A stretch of 64,000 bases of DNA from Trebouxia sp. TZW2008 (GCA_002118135.1 BDIU01000056.1:124001-188000); one strand, 5' to 3'; positions 1 through 12,396 are shown, counted from the stretch's first letter. Translations and numbers: made by a program. The notes: generated by a model not told the origin, from the sequence alone.

Positions 1-45
1 AAAGCATGCTGAGAAGGCGCAGGTGGTGCCTGTCCAAGCATTCAG

Positions 46-3000
46 GACTCAACAGCTCATGCTGAAGCAGCATTACATATGTTGAAGCAAGTAGCTGAGA
101 AGGAGGCCTGGCACAGAGAGGGCATTGACGCTACTGTACAGAGGAAGGAAGCTGAGCTGCAGGTATGCACATAATTGAGACTTTTAAGCTGCCCCAGCAT
201 GGCAGCAACAACAGCCATCATCGACCAACAGACACATCAAAGCTTGCTGCAACCAGAAGCACTTATCCATGATGGCATACGATGTGACTAGGATTGTCCT
301 TATTGCTTGTGCATCAATCCATACAAGCTGTGTGTGAATTGCAACATGATTGTGCCCTGAGCTGAGCCTTGTCAACCATTAATGCCCAAGGTCAATGAAC
401 TGACATGCATCCTGGTACATGTCGCAGAATTTGCAGCATGAACTGGACAAGCTAGCATCAGAGAAACAAGCTGGGCTTGAGCGCCTTAGGCAACTGAGTG
501 GGCAGCAGCAGCGCTTGCATGAGCAGCTGGATCTTGCCCATCAGGAGTCAACATCTGGCAACAGGCAGCTTGAGCGTCTACAAAGAGAGAACCGAGCTTT
601 GCAGGCAAGTGCTGCTGAGCATTGATGCAGACATCATGTGCACTGACTGATTGGAGGTGTCTTCTTTGCGTCAAACAACATCAGTCTTGAGTTGATTGTG
701 GTCTTTGCAACAGCACCAAAGGATCCAAGACACAATGTCATTCCCGCCAGTTGAGCACCATGCCAGCTTGGCTAATGGATTTTGACAGCAGCCCCTGACC
801 TGGACAGTTTTTCTGTGCAGACGCTCATGGCATCATAGGCATTGCATACAACATGTCAGGTGCTTTTTTGCTTGAGCATGTGTCATGCATTGTCTAACAC
901 ATGCTCAAGCACAGTGATTCCTCCTCAAAACCACTGCTATTCTGCCAAGACACTTGTCCTTGTATTGCATTGGTCTTACTGTCACAAACTACAGTGCAGT
1001 CAGAACACAGTGATTGTTTCCCAACTGCATTCTACGATAGTTCTTGTGTTGACTGTCCTTATAATGATCAGTAACTACAGTATGACGTGGGCAAGAGGCT
1101 GACTCAGTCTGTCACACGGCAGGATGGGCTGGCAGAGGCGCAGCATGCTGCACAGCAGCTTTTGCCAGAGAACCATACTGTGCTGCTTGAGGCCAGGAGC
1201 TTGCGGCAGAGGCAGGCACAAATGCAAAGCAGCGTTGACAGCTTGCAAGCCGCAAAAGTGTCAGCTCAGCAAGACTGCAGCATGTATGGTGAGCCATGCT
1301 TGTATGCTGGCTCTCAGCAAGTCAACTCAAATCTGACAACTGATTGCCAAGTAGCAAGCCATTGACAACGCAAACATAAGAGTGACATTGCAGGCAGAAA
1401 CAGTTGCTGCACACACAGTTTCAATCCAGCTGGCGTATGTCTGACTTGCCCACAAACCTTACACTCAGTTCTGACAAGCCAATGCTCCTTACTGTTCTTG
1501 CCCTGATCCCCTGCATGACATGCATTGCCATCTCCCAACTTTCAGCATTGTTTGTGGCTGCTGATGCAGAGAGTATGTGCACTGCCTTGGAAGCCAGTCT
1601 TGCTGACAGTAGCACAGCTGCTGAGGCTGCTGAGTCTGCCTTGAAGCAGCACAAAGCACAAGCCGCCAAGCTGCTGCAGCAGTGTGTGACAGTTTTGGGG
1701 GTAGCACCAGAGCAGCTCTTCCCTGGACTGGTGCAGCGCCTCCAAGACAAGATAAAGGAAGCTTATGAGGACAGGCTGAAGACTGCTGAGAGGAAAGCTG
1801 TCATGGCACAGGTACTGCTGACAGCAGAAGTTTGTCTCATGTTCCTTTCACTACTGGAGTCTATGCACAGGTTGGATCTTTGACCAGACCAGCCATCATA
1901 TATATGGTACAATTGCTGTTGGAAAGCCAGCATCTGTGCAGATTGGGTTCTTTGCCTTCAGAATGCTTGCTGAGACATTATGTGCAGATGACTAGGATGC
2001 GTGCTGGCTGCACTGTCAGTACACAGTGATACCAGGCCTGACTGTGTTGCTGGCAATGCTGCAGGCTGAGTCAGCCATTGCAGGCGCTCAGAACATTAGG
2101 CGCAGCCCGTACAATGCACACAATTTTGCTCCTGCTACCTTCCTGGATCTTAAAAGTCTGAGCCTCAAGGAGACTCTCAGCCTCATGGTTACTACTGTGT
2201 CAATGCGCAATTGCTGCGCAGCTAAATGTGTTGCTGATGCAACTGCAGGCCGAGTCAGCCATTGCAAGCGCTCAGAATACCAGCCGCAGCCTGCATCATG
2301 CACACAGTGCTGCTCCTGCAATCTCCCTGGATCTCAAGAGCCTGAGTCTCAAGGAGACCTTTCAGTTGCTCACAGACAGCAGCAGAGACAGGACAGCTTC
2401 AGCACGCACAGCCTCTGGCCTTAGTGCCAGGCAGCCCATGTCTTCACGTGACAGGCATCCTGTGATGCCTTCACCAAGCAAAGCAATGAACACCTTAGCC
2501 AGCCTGTCTGAGGAGCCTGCTCACACGGACAGACATGGTGATGCTGACGGCAGCAGGTTGCACAGGCCTCACAGCAGGCGCTTGTCTCAGCATGAGGGCA
2601 GTGCCCAGCCTTCTGCTGAGGCTCAGGAAGTGCCTGGAGGGTTGACAGATGGTTCAGCGTCCACTGGGCCTTCTGAAGAGGGTCATAGCGCTGGCAGCAG
2701 CAATCACAGCAGCAGCAGGTCCAGCAGCTATTACAGTAGTTGCAACAGCAGTGGGTCCAGCAGTCCAGTCTCTGCTGAGCATGAGGCAGGTGTGAGTGGT
2801 GATGCTCATGATGCTCAGGTACAAGCTCAATCCATTAGCCAGCACCAGAAGTGCAAAGCACTGCTTTAGCATAACATGCTTCGCTGTGCGCATTACATGC
2901 CAAAGCGCATTCCAATGCCACATTGCAGCATCAGCTAAATATGTGCAGTGACGTAAATTGCCATGCATCACGCAGTCAGGCAGGCACAGCTGGTTCTATA

Positions 3001-4027
3001 TGCAAATCCTCACAGACTGGCCAAGTCAGAACGCCTGTGTCCAGCTTGACCTCAGCTTGTCTGTCACGTGCCAAGCTGTAAATGCTACTGTCTCAAGATC
3101 GCTAAGCTAGCTTGACAACTTGCACATCGAGTGTGTCGTGCTTAGCCCTTTGCATCTGCATCAAAAGCAGCATCATGCCGCATTTTGACATTGCACAGCC
3201 ACATAGCGCCTTTTGCACATTCCTCCTGAGTACTCACATACTTGCCTGGTAGTCCTCCCTACCTGCGTACACTGGACCTCCCCACGGCATCAGCTTATTT
3301 GCTCAAGCTCTGCAAGCTTTTCATGCCTTCGCAGAATGCATGACAATGGCAATGCCGCATCTGACAAAGTGTGCATGTGTTTCTGCAGGTACACAAATTA
3401 GACAAGACAAGCCGATCTCAGGACAGCATGAAGAGTCCTGCATTGACGCAGCGCGGCAGCAAGGCAGCAGTTGCATCTGGTCTTTCTGGGAGGCTGAGAC
3501 TGCCATTGCTGTCGTTAGGGCATGCCATGTCGTCAAAGAGTGCAACACCACGCAGCGTCAGGTTTCAGCTTCAAGACAACACAGATGAATGCCCAGCCGC
3601 TCAGCACAGTGATCATCAGCAGGGCTCTGACTTGTCTGCATCGCAGACAAAAGACGCTAGGCTGCTCTCTGTACGCATGCTTGAAAACGCTGATGGTGTG
3701 AAAACTGAGACGTCTTTTGCCTTCAATGCAAACGGAGAGCTAGATGCAGCCATTGGTTGTAGGATTGACAGCTTGACAGGCGATACAGACTCACGACCTG
3801 CTTCTGTGGGGACCATTGCAGACCAGGGACCTTCTACAGATGCAGCTGGGGGAGCTGTAGATGCGCTATTGCTCACGGCATCAACTTTGGGGAAGGAAAA
3901 TGCATCAAGTGAAGGTAAACTTGATGCTCGTCTCAAGCAAATGCTGCAACAGCTTGAAAGCACCTGGGACATTTTTGAAGAAGGACGTAAGCTTGCCAAG
4001 ATGGGGCTTGTTGGCTTAAAGGAGTAA
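46..4027 (+). CDS. Coiled-coil protein, 5' end outside window
   Basis: Last seven exons of a gene entering from the left: 46-162, 428-604, 1108-1288, 1570-1811, 2065-2187, 2249-2818 and 3389-4027. All phases agree (682 codons plus a TAA stop). The first four exons are rich in Gln, Glu, Leu, Lys and Ala with heptad-like spacing, so they should form a long coiled coil. The exon at 2249 continues into a Ser-rich stretch (about 2690-2770). The last exon is acidic and polar and ends in a short amphipathic segment. The exon at 428 ends in a GC donor (AG|GCAAGT); its acceptor could instead be at 437. The exon at 2065 is a near copy of the start of the exon at 2249. Function is not recognisable; a scaffold, golgin-like or cytoskeletal role is only a guess from composition. 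Confidence 0.72.
911..1083. mobile_element. Old, degraded copy of the 177 bp MITE-like family
   Basis: Lies in the intron between coiled-coil exons 428-604 and 1108-1288. The stretch around 985-1030 (cagtcagaacacagtgattg and the following bases) is collinear with the interior of the cleaner element at 21985-22161. The left end begins CAGTGATTCC like a diverged terminal repeat. The right end is poorly preserved. I see no coding capacity. Confidence 0.35.
2065..2371 (+). repeat. Tandem exon duplication, 184 bp offset
   Basis: The exon 2065-2187 and the start of the next exon (2249-2371) encode the same peptide with few changes: both begin AESAIA, contain LDLKSLSLKET, and start after a phase-0 CAG acceptor. 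The upstream copy is 123 nt, a multiple of three, and has its own donor (G|GTTACT). The intron between the copies is only 61 nt. Including or skipping the first copy would both keep the frame. Confidence 0.85.
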
Positions 4028-5377
4028 TTATGGGTTGCATAGCTGGGTTGCAATACAATATAGCACAGATGATGAACTATTCTTCAAGGGACACAAGAAG
4101 GCTCAGTGTGTGTTCAAGGGCAACGCAAGCTGTCAAAGTAAGCAATTGTGATGATCACGAAGTGTGCCAATAGCCTCCCAGCTTTCGTTAGGGTTGTGCT
4201 TTTCCTCAACGGACAAAATTGAATCAAATGTCGACTTGCTGCAGTTTGCGCATTTGCTGCCAATCACAACCTGTGTCTTTGAACGCTTTCCAAGCGGATC
4301 CTCTCTAGATCTGTAGGTACACCTTGCAGCACCTACACGCAGACATCTGCTAAGCGTCTCACGATCCACTGCCTGTCTGCCATGCATAGACACCGGATGC
4401 AGAAATGTACAATGCTTGAGGCAGTCCAGCAGATTTATTGCACGTGCTATTCTGTTGTTGATCATACGACAAGCTGTTTTGGTGCACACGGATGCTGCAC
4501 TAATCATGTCTTCGAGGTTTCGCATGACAGTTCGGGCAGCCTGTGCAAGGAAGCACTAGATGTAGTAGGGCAAGTGGTCTGACATCAGGTGTACTGCTAC
4601 AGTCATGCATGACAAGCTGACTCCAATGCAACTCGCTTCGCTGGGTGGGCCTGATCTCACAGCCAGTAAAAAGTCAAGGGGCGTTTGCATGGGGCTGTCG
4701 TGGCTTCATGCAATAACAAGCCAGCTGGAATTCTACCACATCTTGCTAATTCTTCTTCGGTCAAGAGATTCGCAGCTCTGATCAGGCTCTGATCGTGAAT
4801 TTGACGGCATTATGGAGTGTTGAACCAGTGATCGCATCCGTGCGGGAAAATGCCTGCTTCTAAAGGCAGGGTGCATCCACGACAGTTATTGCCTGTTGAG
4901 GCATGCCAAATGAGTATCGTTCTCGTACTTTGTGGCCTGACCAAGAGGCTGTTGGAGAACGTCACCGCGTCAATGTGAGTAACCGCGCCGCACGTGGATC
5001 TGACTCATAATTGACGATCGGCCATTTTGCTTGGCTTATGGGCATATGGAATGAGCAGCGTCGGAAGGTCTGTGTCGCCTCGGCGTCCAGGTAAACAAGC
5101 TGCATCGCATTGGGAATGGACCACGTTTCGCCTTGCTGCAGCTGGTGCTTCTGCAAGTGTCACTGCTAGCGGCTGAGCCCTTGTTAGCAACTTCAAGCTT
5201 TGTCATCCCTTGTTGCGCAGTCGCAAAATTGAGCCACAGGACGGTGTTGTCACCGCAAAAGACGCGCCGGCATGCCTGTGAGTGACTTTTGAGACGGCCG
5301 CCTGCGACATCCGCTATCTGCAAGGCTGCCGGTACTGACTTGTTTAGGATCTACAGGAAACCGGGTCGGCTAAGCTT
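4028..5377. other. Intergenic region and 5' region of the HNH gene
   Basis: No convincing gene. The part after about 4850 is richer in CpG than its surroundings and holds several strong donor-like GTGAGT sites (4975, 5279), so one or more 5' non-coding or short coding exons of the downstream gene are likely. ATGs at 4911 and 5052 open short frames ending at donor-like sites. I could not connect them in phase to the exon beginning near 5378. A 130-codon minus-strand open frame at 4133-4525 has no recognisable features. Confidence 0.5.
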
Positions 5378-5772
5378 ATGGCGGGCATACGGTCCAAAGA
5401 CTTGTCCTGCAAGACCAAGCTCGGCTATCCCCGCTTGTTTGCTTCTCTATCTCAACAAGTGAGTGACCCGCACACTTCAAGCCCTTGCCACAATGTCAAC
5501 ATTGCTTACCTTGTCGACGCGATGCGGACTGTCACTTCGCACGTCATGCGATGTTGCTGCTTTCACCCCTGCTTGTATTGCAGTGGACGAAAGCGGTCCT
5601 ATCGGACGAAGGCAATGGCATGGAATGCCTTCACAATCCCAAACAAGTGAGTGGTCCTCTGCCTTGTCCTTTTCAAGCCTGTCATTGACAGTACTGATGC
5701 CATGACCTTACTTCCTTTGCAACTGCTTAGCACAGAAGTAGACAAGCTTTTGCTTCAAAGTTATGCAGAACT

Positions 5773-5805
<33 letters not shown>

Positions 5806-8800
5806 AGCAACACAATTGTGCTAATGCCAGGCTGCCATGTGGAGCCAAACAGTATGGCCCCTGCTTCCTCGCAAGCAGCAAGAGAAGGACCAGCCCAATA
5901 AGCAAGATGATGCGCTGATCACAAGCCTGTGGAATCAGCTGGTATGCCTCAGCATTCTGTTGCCTTGAGACATCACAGCATGCTGTGGTGATGTGGCATC
6001 ACAGCATTTTGTGGTGATGTGGCATCACAGCATGGTGTGGTCGTGTGTCATCAAAGCATGCTGTTGTGCTGTGGCATCACATGCAACCAGCTCAAATGGG
6101 AAGGCCCTTGCTGCAAATCAGTCTGATGCAGTCCATATTGCATTCAATCCCCCACTATGTCCTGCAAATCTACCCTGCTTCTACAGTCTATACTGGCAGC
6201 GTTTGCACCCATGCTGAGGGGACTCATGCCAACCGGGTCACACCAAACAGACTCTGATGGCAGCAGCAGCCATGCTAAACTTATCATCATCATCATCATC
6301 CACATGTACGAGATTTTATGACGCAGCTAGGTGCATACAGAAGCACCTCCCTCCAAGCAATCTTACTGATGCTGATGCAATTCAGGCCAAAGTGGACTAC
6401 TTCTCACCGCTACTGTGGAGGGTCGATGTGTATGGCAATGTGCTGTACCGCTTTGCTGATGCTGGCACCCCACTCAGCTGGAGTGTGGACCACTTGTTCC
6501 CTGTAGCCAGAGGAGGTCTCAGCAATCAGCCCAACCTGCGCATCGTGCAAAGCCAGGCTCACATCAACAAGGCAGACAGGTGTGCCAGGGCATTGTTTGC
6601 TGCTACACACATTGTTGTTGGACTTGGTTCCCTGTAGCCAGACGAGGCCTGAGCAATCAGCCTAACCTGCGCATTGTGCAAAGCCAGGCTCCCATCAATA
6701 AGGCAGAAAGGTGCACCAGGGCACAGTTTGCTGTTACATGCATTGGTCTGAAATCCTGTACCCTGGGCTTGAGGAGGTCTCAGCAATCAGCCTAAACTGC
6801 GCATTGTGCAAAGCCAGGCTCACATCAACAAGGCAGACAGGTGTACATTGGTCCAATGTATTGCTTCGGGCATTCACACGATAAGCGGCTTGCTTGCATG
6901 CTTCATTGCTGCAACAGGGTGACTGCGCCCGACACTGGTCTTATTGCATGCAGACAGTGATGTTGTAATGCATGATGCATAAAGCCTGGTCGCACTCACT
7001 GAGCATGCTCCTTGCTTTCATGTCTTGCATCACCTAATGACGCTGCTGCAAACAGTCCTGCTGTGGCAGCAGCATTGGTGTGACTAAGCTTGCTCAGTCA
7101 CTGGTCACTTTCATGCCACCCATTTGCTCATCCAGCAGCAAAGTTCCTTGTTGCAGTCTGAAGTCTATTCTTCATCAGCTGACTCCATTTGTTTACATTG
7201 TGTAATAGCATAATACAGCTGCTCATTGAACAGCCTTCCAGAACATGGTGCCTGGGTCTTGCAGTCTGGAGTTTCTGCTGACCAGAGACATGGTCTGCAC
7301 CGGTCTATCCATGCTGGATTTCAAAGTCACGGTCAAGCATAGCCTGGAAGACTTGCTCACCCGGTATGGCAAGCAGGCCACAGCCTTGCCTGTCCAGGCA
7401 ACACCTCCCCGTGGGACAATGCTAGAAAAGCAGCACAAGAGCAGACCTAAGAGCATGCCACACATCCCTGTGGCTCTTCATACAGGTGGTGTTTCAATTC
7501 AAAAGTTCCCCTGATGTGATGATGTGATGATGTCTGCAAAGATAGCACCGACACCAGCGTCACGCAAATGCTGAAAGCTGTCACCATACAAAATCTGATG
7601 TGGTATGTGGCTAACAATATATCTATTGCGTCCACAGATGGTGCTGTGACTCCAAGGATTCCCTGATGTAGTAATGTCTGCCAACATAGCACTGTCTCCA
7701 AGCTGCTTGGAGACAATTGATTGCTCCAGTCTGTACCTAGCTGGGTCTGCTGAGCCTGTCTAGCGTGCCTTTGAATGCATAAAAATAAATGAACATAGCA
7801 CTGACGCCAGCAGTAAGCAAAGTGTGAGAAGTGTTGCAATGTAAAGTCCGGTGTGGTCTGTGGCTGAAGCTATATCTGTTGCATCTACAGGTGGTGCTTC
7901 AGCATACAGAAGCAACGCTGATGTGCCTTTGGGCTTAAAGGCAACCCGTGTGGCTCATGCTGCCTCACAACATGGCAGCCAAAGGTGAGTCCATGATTCT
8001 CAGTATGAGGAGTATCTGAGCGGGAGGTTGAGTCATGCAGTCTCAGCGTTTTGTTGAGTCATGCAAGTGAAGCGTTGTATCAAGTCATCAAATTTGAGTA
8101 TTGTGTCAAGTCATGCAATCCTTACACCAATCTACATGACACAATAAGTCCTGAGTGCAAAGCAATCAATGCATTGTCAATTACAACTGCGAGTGGTAGA
8201 GTGTTGTTGCTACGGTCAGCCTGACTATGTCTGACATTGAGGCTCTGCTGGGTTGCAGGTATTCTCCAAGTATGAGGTCGCCCTTCTCAGGGCAGTTTCA
8301 GCCACCTGGCCTAGCCCCAGGGCAGATGCTGGACAACACTGTGGGCTTTGTTCAGCGGCAGGGTTCCTTCCACTCTGATCACGCCATTCAACACCTCATG
8401 ACTGATCACCCATACACAGACCCTAGCCCCGAAACCCTGCGCAAGAACACATCCCATACTTCTCTGCCTTCTCAGCAATCTTTCCACCACCACCACTCAG
8501 CAAAGTCCCTGCCAGGCGGAACCCTAAGCCGGCAGGACTTGGCAGAACTCCCTCAGTGGTCAGTGCACCATGGCCGTGACTCAGTTCACTCAATGCATCA
8601 TCCGGGCTCTGAGCCAAGGCAGTCCATCCAGACTGAGTCTACGGACGAGTTTACCAAAAGATCAGCGACATTGCAGCCAGCTAGTATCAGCAGCAGGCTC
8701 AGCGTGCAGTCACAGCCTGTGAGTAATGAGGCTCATTTGAAGCCTCCTTTGGCATACAAGCAGAACATTGCCTCTTCAGCCTTGTTCCAGAGCACGCCTG

Positions 8801-11800
8801 TGTCACCACCCAATGGATTTGCTGCTCCAGGACACAATTCACAAGGCCATTCAGACCATGCTGGGCAGCATATGCCCTTCATCGGAGACCGCTCTTTTGC
8901 TTCACAGCATGATGCCTATGGCACTTCACCGTACAGCATTCATGGGCCAAGTGCTGCTACTCAGCATGACTTCAGACAGGCACATGTTAGTACCCCAATA
9001 GATGGTTTCGCTCAGCAAGACGCTCAGACACAGGGCATTGACCACCACCAGCAGCCACAGCAGCAGCAGCAACAGCAGCAGCAGTCTACTCATGTGGTAG
9101 ACGCAGATGCAGTGCTGAACAGTGCTTTGCAGAGCGCTGACAGCTTTGGTGATGAGATGCTCACCACAGACATCAATCAGACACAGCACTGGGGTAAAAG
9201 CATGCTAGCTCGCATGCCACAGTTGTCGGAAGAACCAGAGAAGGCTCACAATGTCCTTGAGCAGGACTGTTCCGCAGCTGCCACAGCTGCGGCCGCCATG
9301 CCCAGCAGCGCCCTTCAGAGTGCTGACAGCTTCGGTGATGAGATGCTCACCACAGATTTGAATCAGACGCAGCATTGGGGCAAGTCCATGCTTGACCACA
9401 CGCCTCAAGTGCCAGAGACACAGCAGCTTGAAGAAGATGTAGGCAGCTCCGCCAGCAAGCCTGCTGTGTCTGCTGTGCATGCTGTGCATGCTGTGCCTCT
9501 CACCATGACTGCAGAGGGTATACACCCGCCAGTGCGTCAAGTAGAAGATGGACCGCATGACTGGCTGTGGTTGCCTGATGAGCTGTCAACCATCAATGAC
9601 TCACCTTTGTCATCAGCACAAGATTCCCGCCCAGACATCCACGCTTGGCTCTCACAGCAACAGGCTACCCGCCTAGCAAAGCATGCACAGCATGGCAGCT
9701 CAGAATTCAAAGGTGACCCTAGCTGGCAGCCAGCAGTGAGCCCTACCAGCCCTCTCAACACAGCTGATAGCATGAACAGCACCTTTGACGATCACCAGAT
9801 GAAGCCGTACACCTCCCTTGGTTGGACTCAGGACCTGCTTCCGTTGCCCCCTGACAATGTTGTCATCCCAGCAGCAGTGGCTAGTCAGCCAGGCTTTAAA
9901 TACACCTCAGCACCGCAGCCATCGAACACAGCTGTGCCTCAGCCACATGTTCAAACTCCAGCTCAGATAGAGGCGCCGTCACCAACTGATTCTGAGCCAC
10001 CTTCAAGGACGTGGTCACCAGCAAGAACCACATCACCAGCGCCTCAAGAGACACCACAGGCGTCACCTTTTGCTCGCTGGTCTTCCACACCTATCCTTGG
10101 CCTCAAAGCAGAGCCCGCAGCACCTCTCTCAAGTCCAAATTCAAATTCACAATTGAATTCAACTCCACAGCATGCTCAGCAGCACCAGCAGGTGCCTGCT
10201 GAAGCAGCCCCGGCCCGGGCACAGGCAGAAGAGGAAGTGCATGATCGTGTGCCAGCTTCTGATGTCAAGCAGCAAGAGCTAAGCAACAGGCTAGCGGCTT
10301 TGGACAGCCTGGGATCCCTAGATGCTGCAGAAGCCTTTGAGGCGTTTGGCAGTCCAGTGCAAGCCAAGCAGGCTTCTCCTGAACACTTGCCAGACTCTTC
10401 TTCACAGCAGGCTGAGCATGAGGCAAGCAGTGAGTCAGTGTATGATACCCTGGCGCCCTTGCCAGTCCATGTGCCAGGAGCAACACTAAGCGCGCCTGAA
10501 GAGGCGCTCCTGGCCACTATGCAAGAGATCCTGAACGGTTTGTCCCTGCCAGAGTCTATGTCGCCTCATGCTGTGCTTGCTGTGCCAGTGCTGTGCTGTG
10601 CAATGCTGTGCTGTGCCATGCTATGCTATGCCATGCTATGCTATGCTAAGCCATGCCATGCTATGCTATGCAACGCTAAGCCATGCTATATGATGCACAC
10701 AAGGAATACAAGATTTGGCATGTGTTTGTGCTGTGACGCTAGCTCAGCTGCATACAATGCATAATCAGAGTGCCAGTTTATGCAAAATATCCAAGACCTG
10801 TTGCTACCACCTCCAGTTTGTGCTGACTTCACATCTTGAACTTGGCTTGCACAGTATAGTGTCTACTGGTTGCTGACATTGGCTTTCATGCATACAGATG
10901 CTGCTGGTTACAGTCAAGACGACATCAGGCAGACAATTTCTTCAAGCTTGGCAACTTCAGACTCACTCAGTTTTCCCACCAAGCCATCTCCCGCTCCCGC
11001 CATTTGCGTCAACGATGACGTCACTTTCCCGCTCACGCCCACTGCCACCGCCACAATCCCCAGGGCTGCCAGCAACAGCCCTGAGGGCTTTAGCCCCACC
11101 ACTCCTGATCAGCTGCCAGGCAGCTCCCCTGCCTGCAGCGTCAATCCCATCAGTAGCTTCCGAAGCATTTTGAGCACCCAAGAACGACAGCCAAGAATCG
11201 ACGCCATCAGCAGCTACCACCAGCTTCTGATGACTCAGGAGTTGAGTAAGCAGGAGCGACTAAGCAAGTTTCATCAGCTGCTTGCTAGCCAGGAGATCAA
11301 GAAGGACGGTGAACCTCTTGTCAGTCTGGCTGGCCGTGTCAGCAACATGGCAGCGCAATTGGATGCCCTGCAAAAGCGTACTCAGGTATCGCTTACTATT
11401 TAGAAATACCTGCTTGCACCTTATGCCATGCAAATCAAACAGCAGTGAGTTCAAGCTGTCATTGAGAAGAACATGGAGTCGCTTGGCCTTACATGTGACA
11501 TCATACAGCCTGCAGCCTTGCAGGTTGCATATCATCATGTGACTTCACCTGCACTGGGTCGGCCAGATCTGTAGCAGAACATGCCTTCATTCTTTGTCTT
11601 GCTACCAACCTGGTTGTTGTTCATCAACAGTCACTTGTGTGCAAGCTTGCATGCTTTGAGGTGCAAATGATGTCACTTGCCATGTTCATTGCATTGCAGG
11701 AGCTTCAGGCAGCTTCCAGCCCCTCAAGGCGAGTCAACTCGCCCTTCAGGGGCAGGGCCAGCCCTATCAGAGGGGCTGATGGCCGCAGGAGCCCTTCAGC

Positions 11801-12396
11801 CAGCCCCAGGGCTGCTGCCTCTGCCAGTGACAGCCCTCAGCCAGGGACTTGTGCCAGCAACAGCCCTGAGGCTGGGGCCACTGCCAGCAACAGCCCTCAA
11901 CCAGGGGCCCCTGCCAGTAACAGCTCTGACTTTGGGGCCACTGCCAACAACAGTCCTAGCACAGGGGCTGCTGCAGGAGGGAGCCCTGCTGGCTCCAGTA
12001 GAGGGATTTGTCATTCTGGGGAAGTTGAAGCATCCCCAAGGAGTTTGACTTCCAGGATCGCCAGAATCTCACAGCGCTTTGAGCAACCAACAGCAGGTAT
12101 ACTGCTTTCAAACGCAGTGTTATGTGTGAGTAACTCTGCAATACTGTGACTTATTGATCCTGTTGTACAATGCGTGCTTTGCGTATTCTGGTCACCGACT
12201 TGCATGATGCAGTCCATCAGGACTACATATAAAGAAAGCACATTTTGTGGCATTTGTCATCCAGGGCTGTGCAGCGCTCAGGGGCAAATTGCAGCTGTGC
12301 AGTGTCAACAACACAGCTGAAGCCATGCAGAACAGTCTTTTGGCCGGGAACTGCGAAATAGTGCTCACCAGCGTTATGTGTTTTGCAGGAGCATAA
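5378..12396 (+). CDS. HNH-nuclease-like domain protein with long low-complexity tail
   Basis: Ten exons: 5378-5458, 5584-5646, 5831-5941, 6251-6579, 7265-7485, 7891-7984, 8259-10537, 10898-11385, 11700-12096 and 12275-12396. Phases agree throughout (1,394 aa). Residues about 140-210 carry an HNH-like core: YGNVLY, then WSVDHLFP (Asp165-His166), then GG..NLR and a following LEFLL helix. This matches a plant/algal family with the pattern YGNVLY...SPLAW-DH-FP...GG...NLR. It may cut or bind nucleic acid. The remaining roughly 1,200 residues are rich in Gln, Ser, Pro and His, include a polyQ run near 9057 and a 10-residue repeat, and look disordered. The ATG at 5378 is the first usable start, but the frame stays open a little upstream after an AG, so a further 5' exon is possible. 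A transcription or nuclear role is inference. Confidence 0.72.
5779..5812. repeat. (GCT)n microsatellite in an intron
   Basis: Eleven or so GCT units just upstream of the AG acceptor at 5828-5830 of the HNH-gene exon 5831-5941. It resembles coding poly-Leu, but reading through it forces stops, so it is intronic. Confidence 0.8.
6498..6840 (+). repeat. Three tandem copies of the HNH exon tail, 130-131 bp apart
   Basis: The last ~80 bp of exon 6251-6579, encoding the second half of the HNH core, recur at about 6629-6710 and 6760-6840. Landmark GCAATCAG occurs at 6522, 6653 and 6783. Copies 2 and 3 lack the upstream Asp-His half. In both copies the codon after the first four residues has become a stop or is otherwise altered (ccctgtag, taccctgggc), so they are intronic relics. 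Confidence 0.85.
7481..7900. repeat. Diverged internal repeats filling a splice intron
   Basis: The intron 7486-7890 begins with the same bases that follow its acceptor (acaggtggtg at both ends). A third related block (ccacagatggtgctgtgac) lies near 7640. The segments around 7530-7640 and 7790-7890 (gacgccagc...ctatatctgttgc and relatives) are repeats of each other. This looks like another tandem duplication in which the original boundary became donor and acceptor. Confidence 0.6.
7706..7775. repeat. Dispersed short repeat, copy A
   Basis: About 70 bp (TTGGAGACAATTGATTGCTC, then CTAGCTGGGTCTGCTGAGCC and GTCTAGCGTGCC) shared with 19452-19523. The second half is also shared, inverted, with 47411-47463. 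It sits in an intron of the HNH gene. It is followed by an A-rich stretch, as in a short retroposon, but no clear RNA polymerase III boxes were recognised. Confidence 0.6.
9115..9420 (+). repeat. In-frame coding duplication in HNH-gene exon 7, 186 bp offset
   Basis: The peptide SALQSADSFGDEMLTTD followed by NQTQHWGKSML occurs twice, beginning near 9118 and 9304. The offset is 62 codons, so the duplication was tolerated within the long exon. The intervening sequence holds an Ala-rich run. Confidence 0.9.
11818..11980 (+). repeat. Decapeptide repeat in HNH-gene exon 9
   Basis: Five consecutive ~30 bp units encode variants of the ten-residue pattern A-S-N-S-P-x-x-G-A-x: ASDSPQPGTC, ASNSPEAGAT, ASNSPQPGAP, ASNSSDFGAT and ANNSPSTGAA. 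Likely a disordered linker. Confidence 0.85.

Noticed and set aside
4133..4525. 130-codon minus-strand open frame with several Cys
   Set aside because: No motif, no splice context and no codon pattern different from the flanks.
4911..5340. Candidate 5' exons of the HNH gene starting at ATGs 4911 or 5052
   Set aside because: Donor-like ends are good, but no combination joined the 5378 exon in frame without stops.
5779..5812. Poly-Leu or poly-Ala coding tract
   Set aside because: GCT repeat lies before a real acceptor and each reading leads to a stop.
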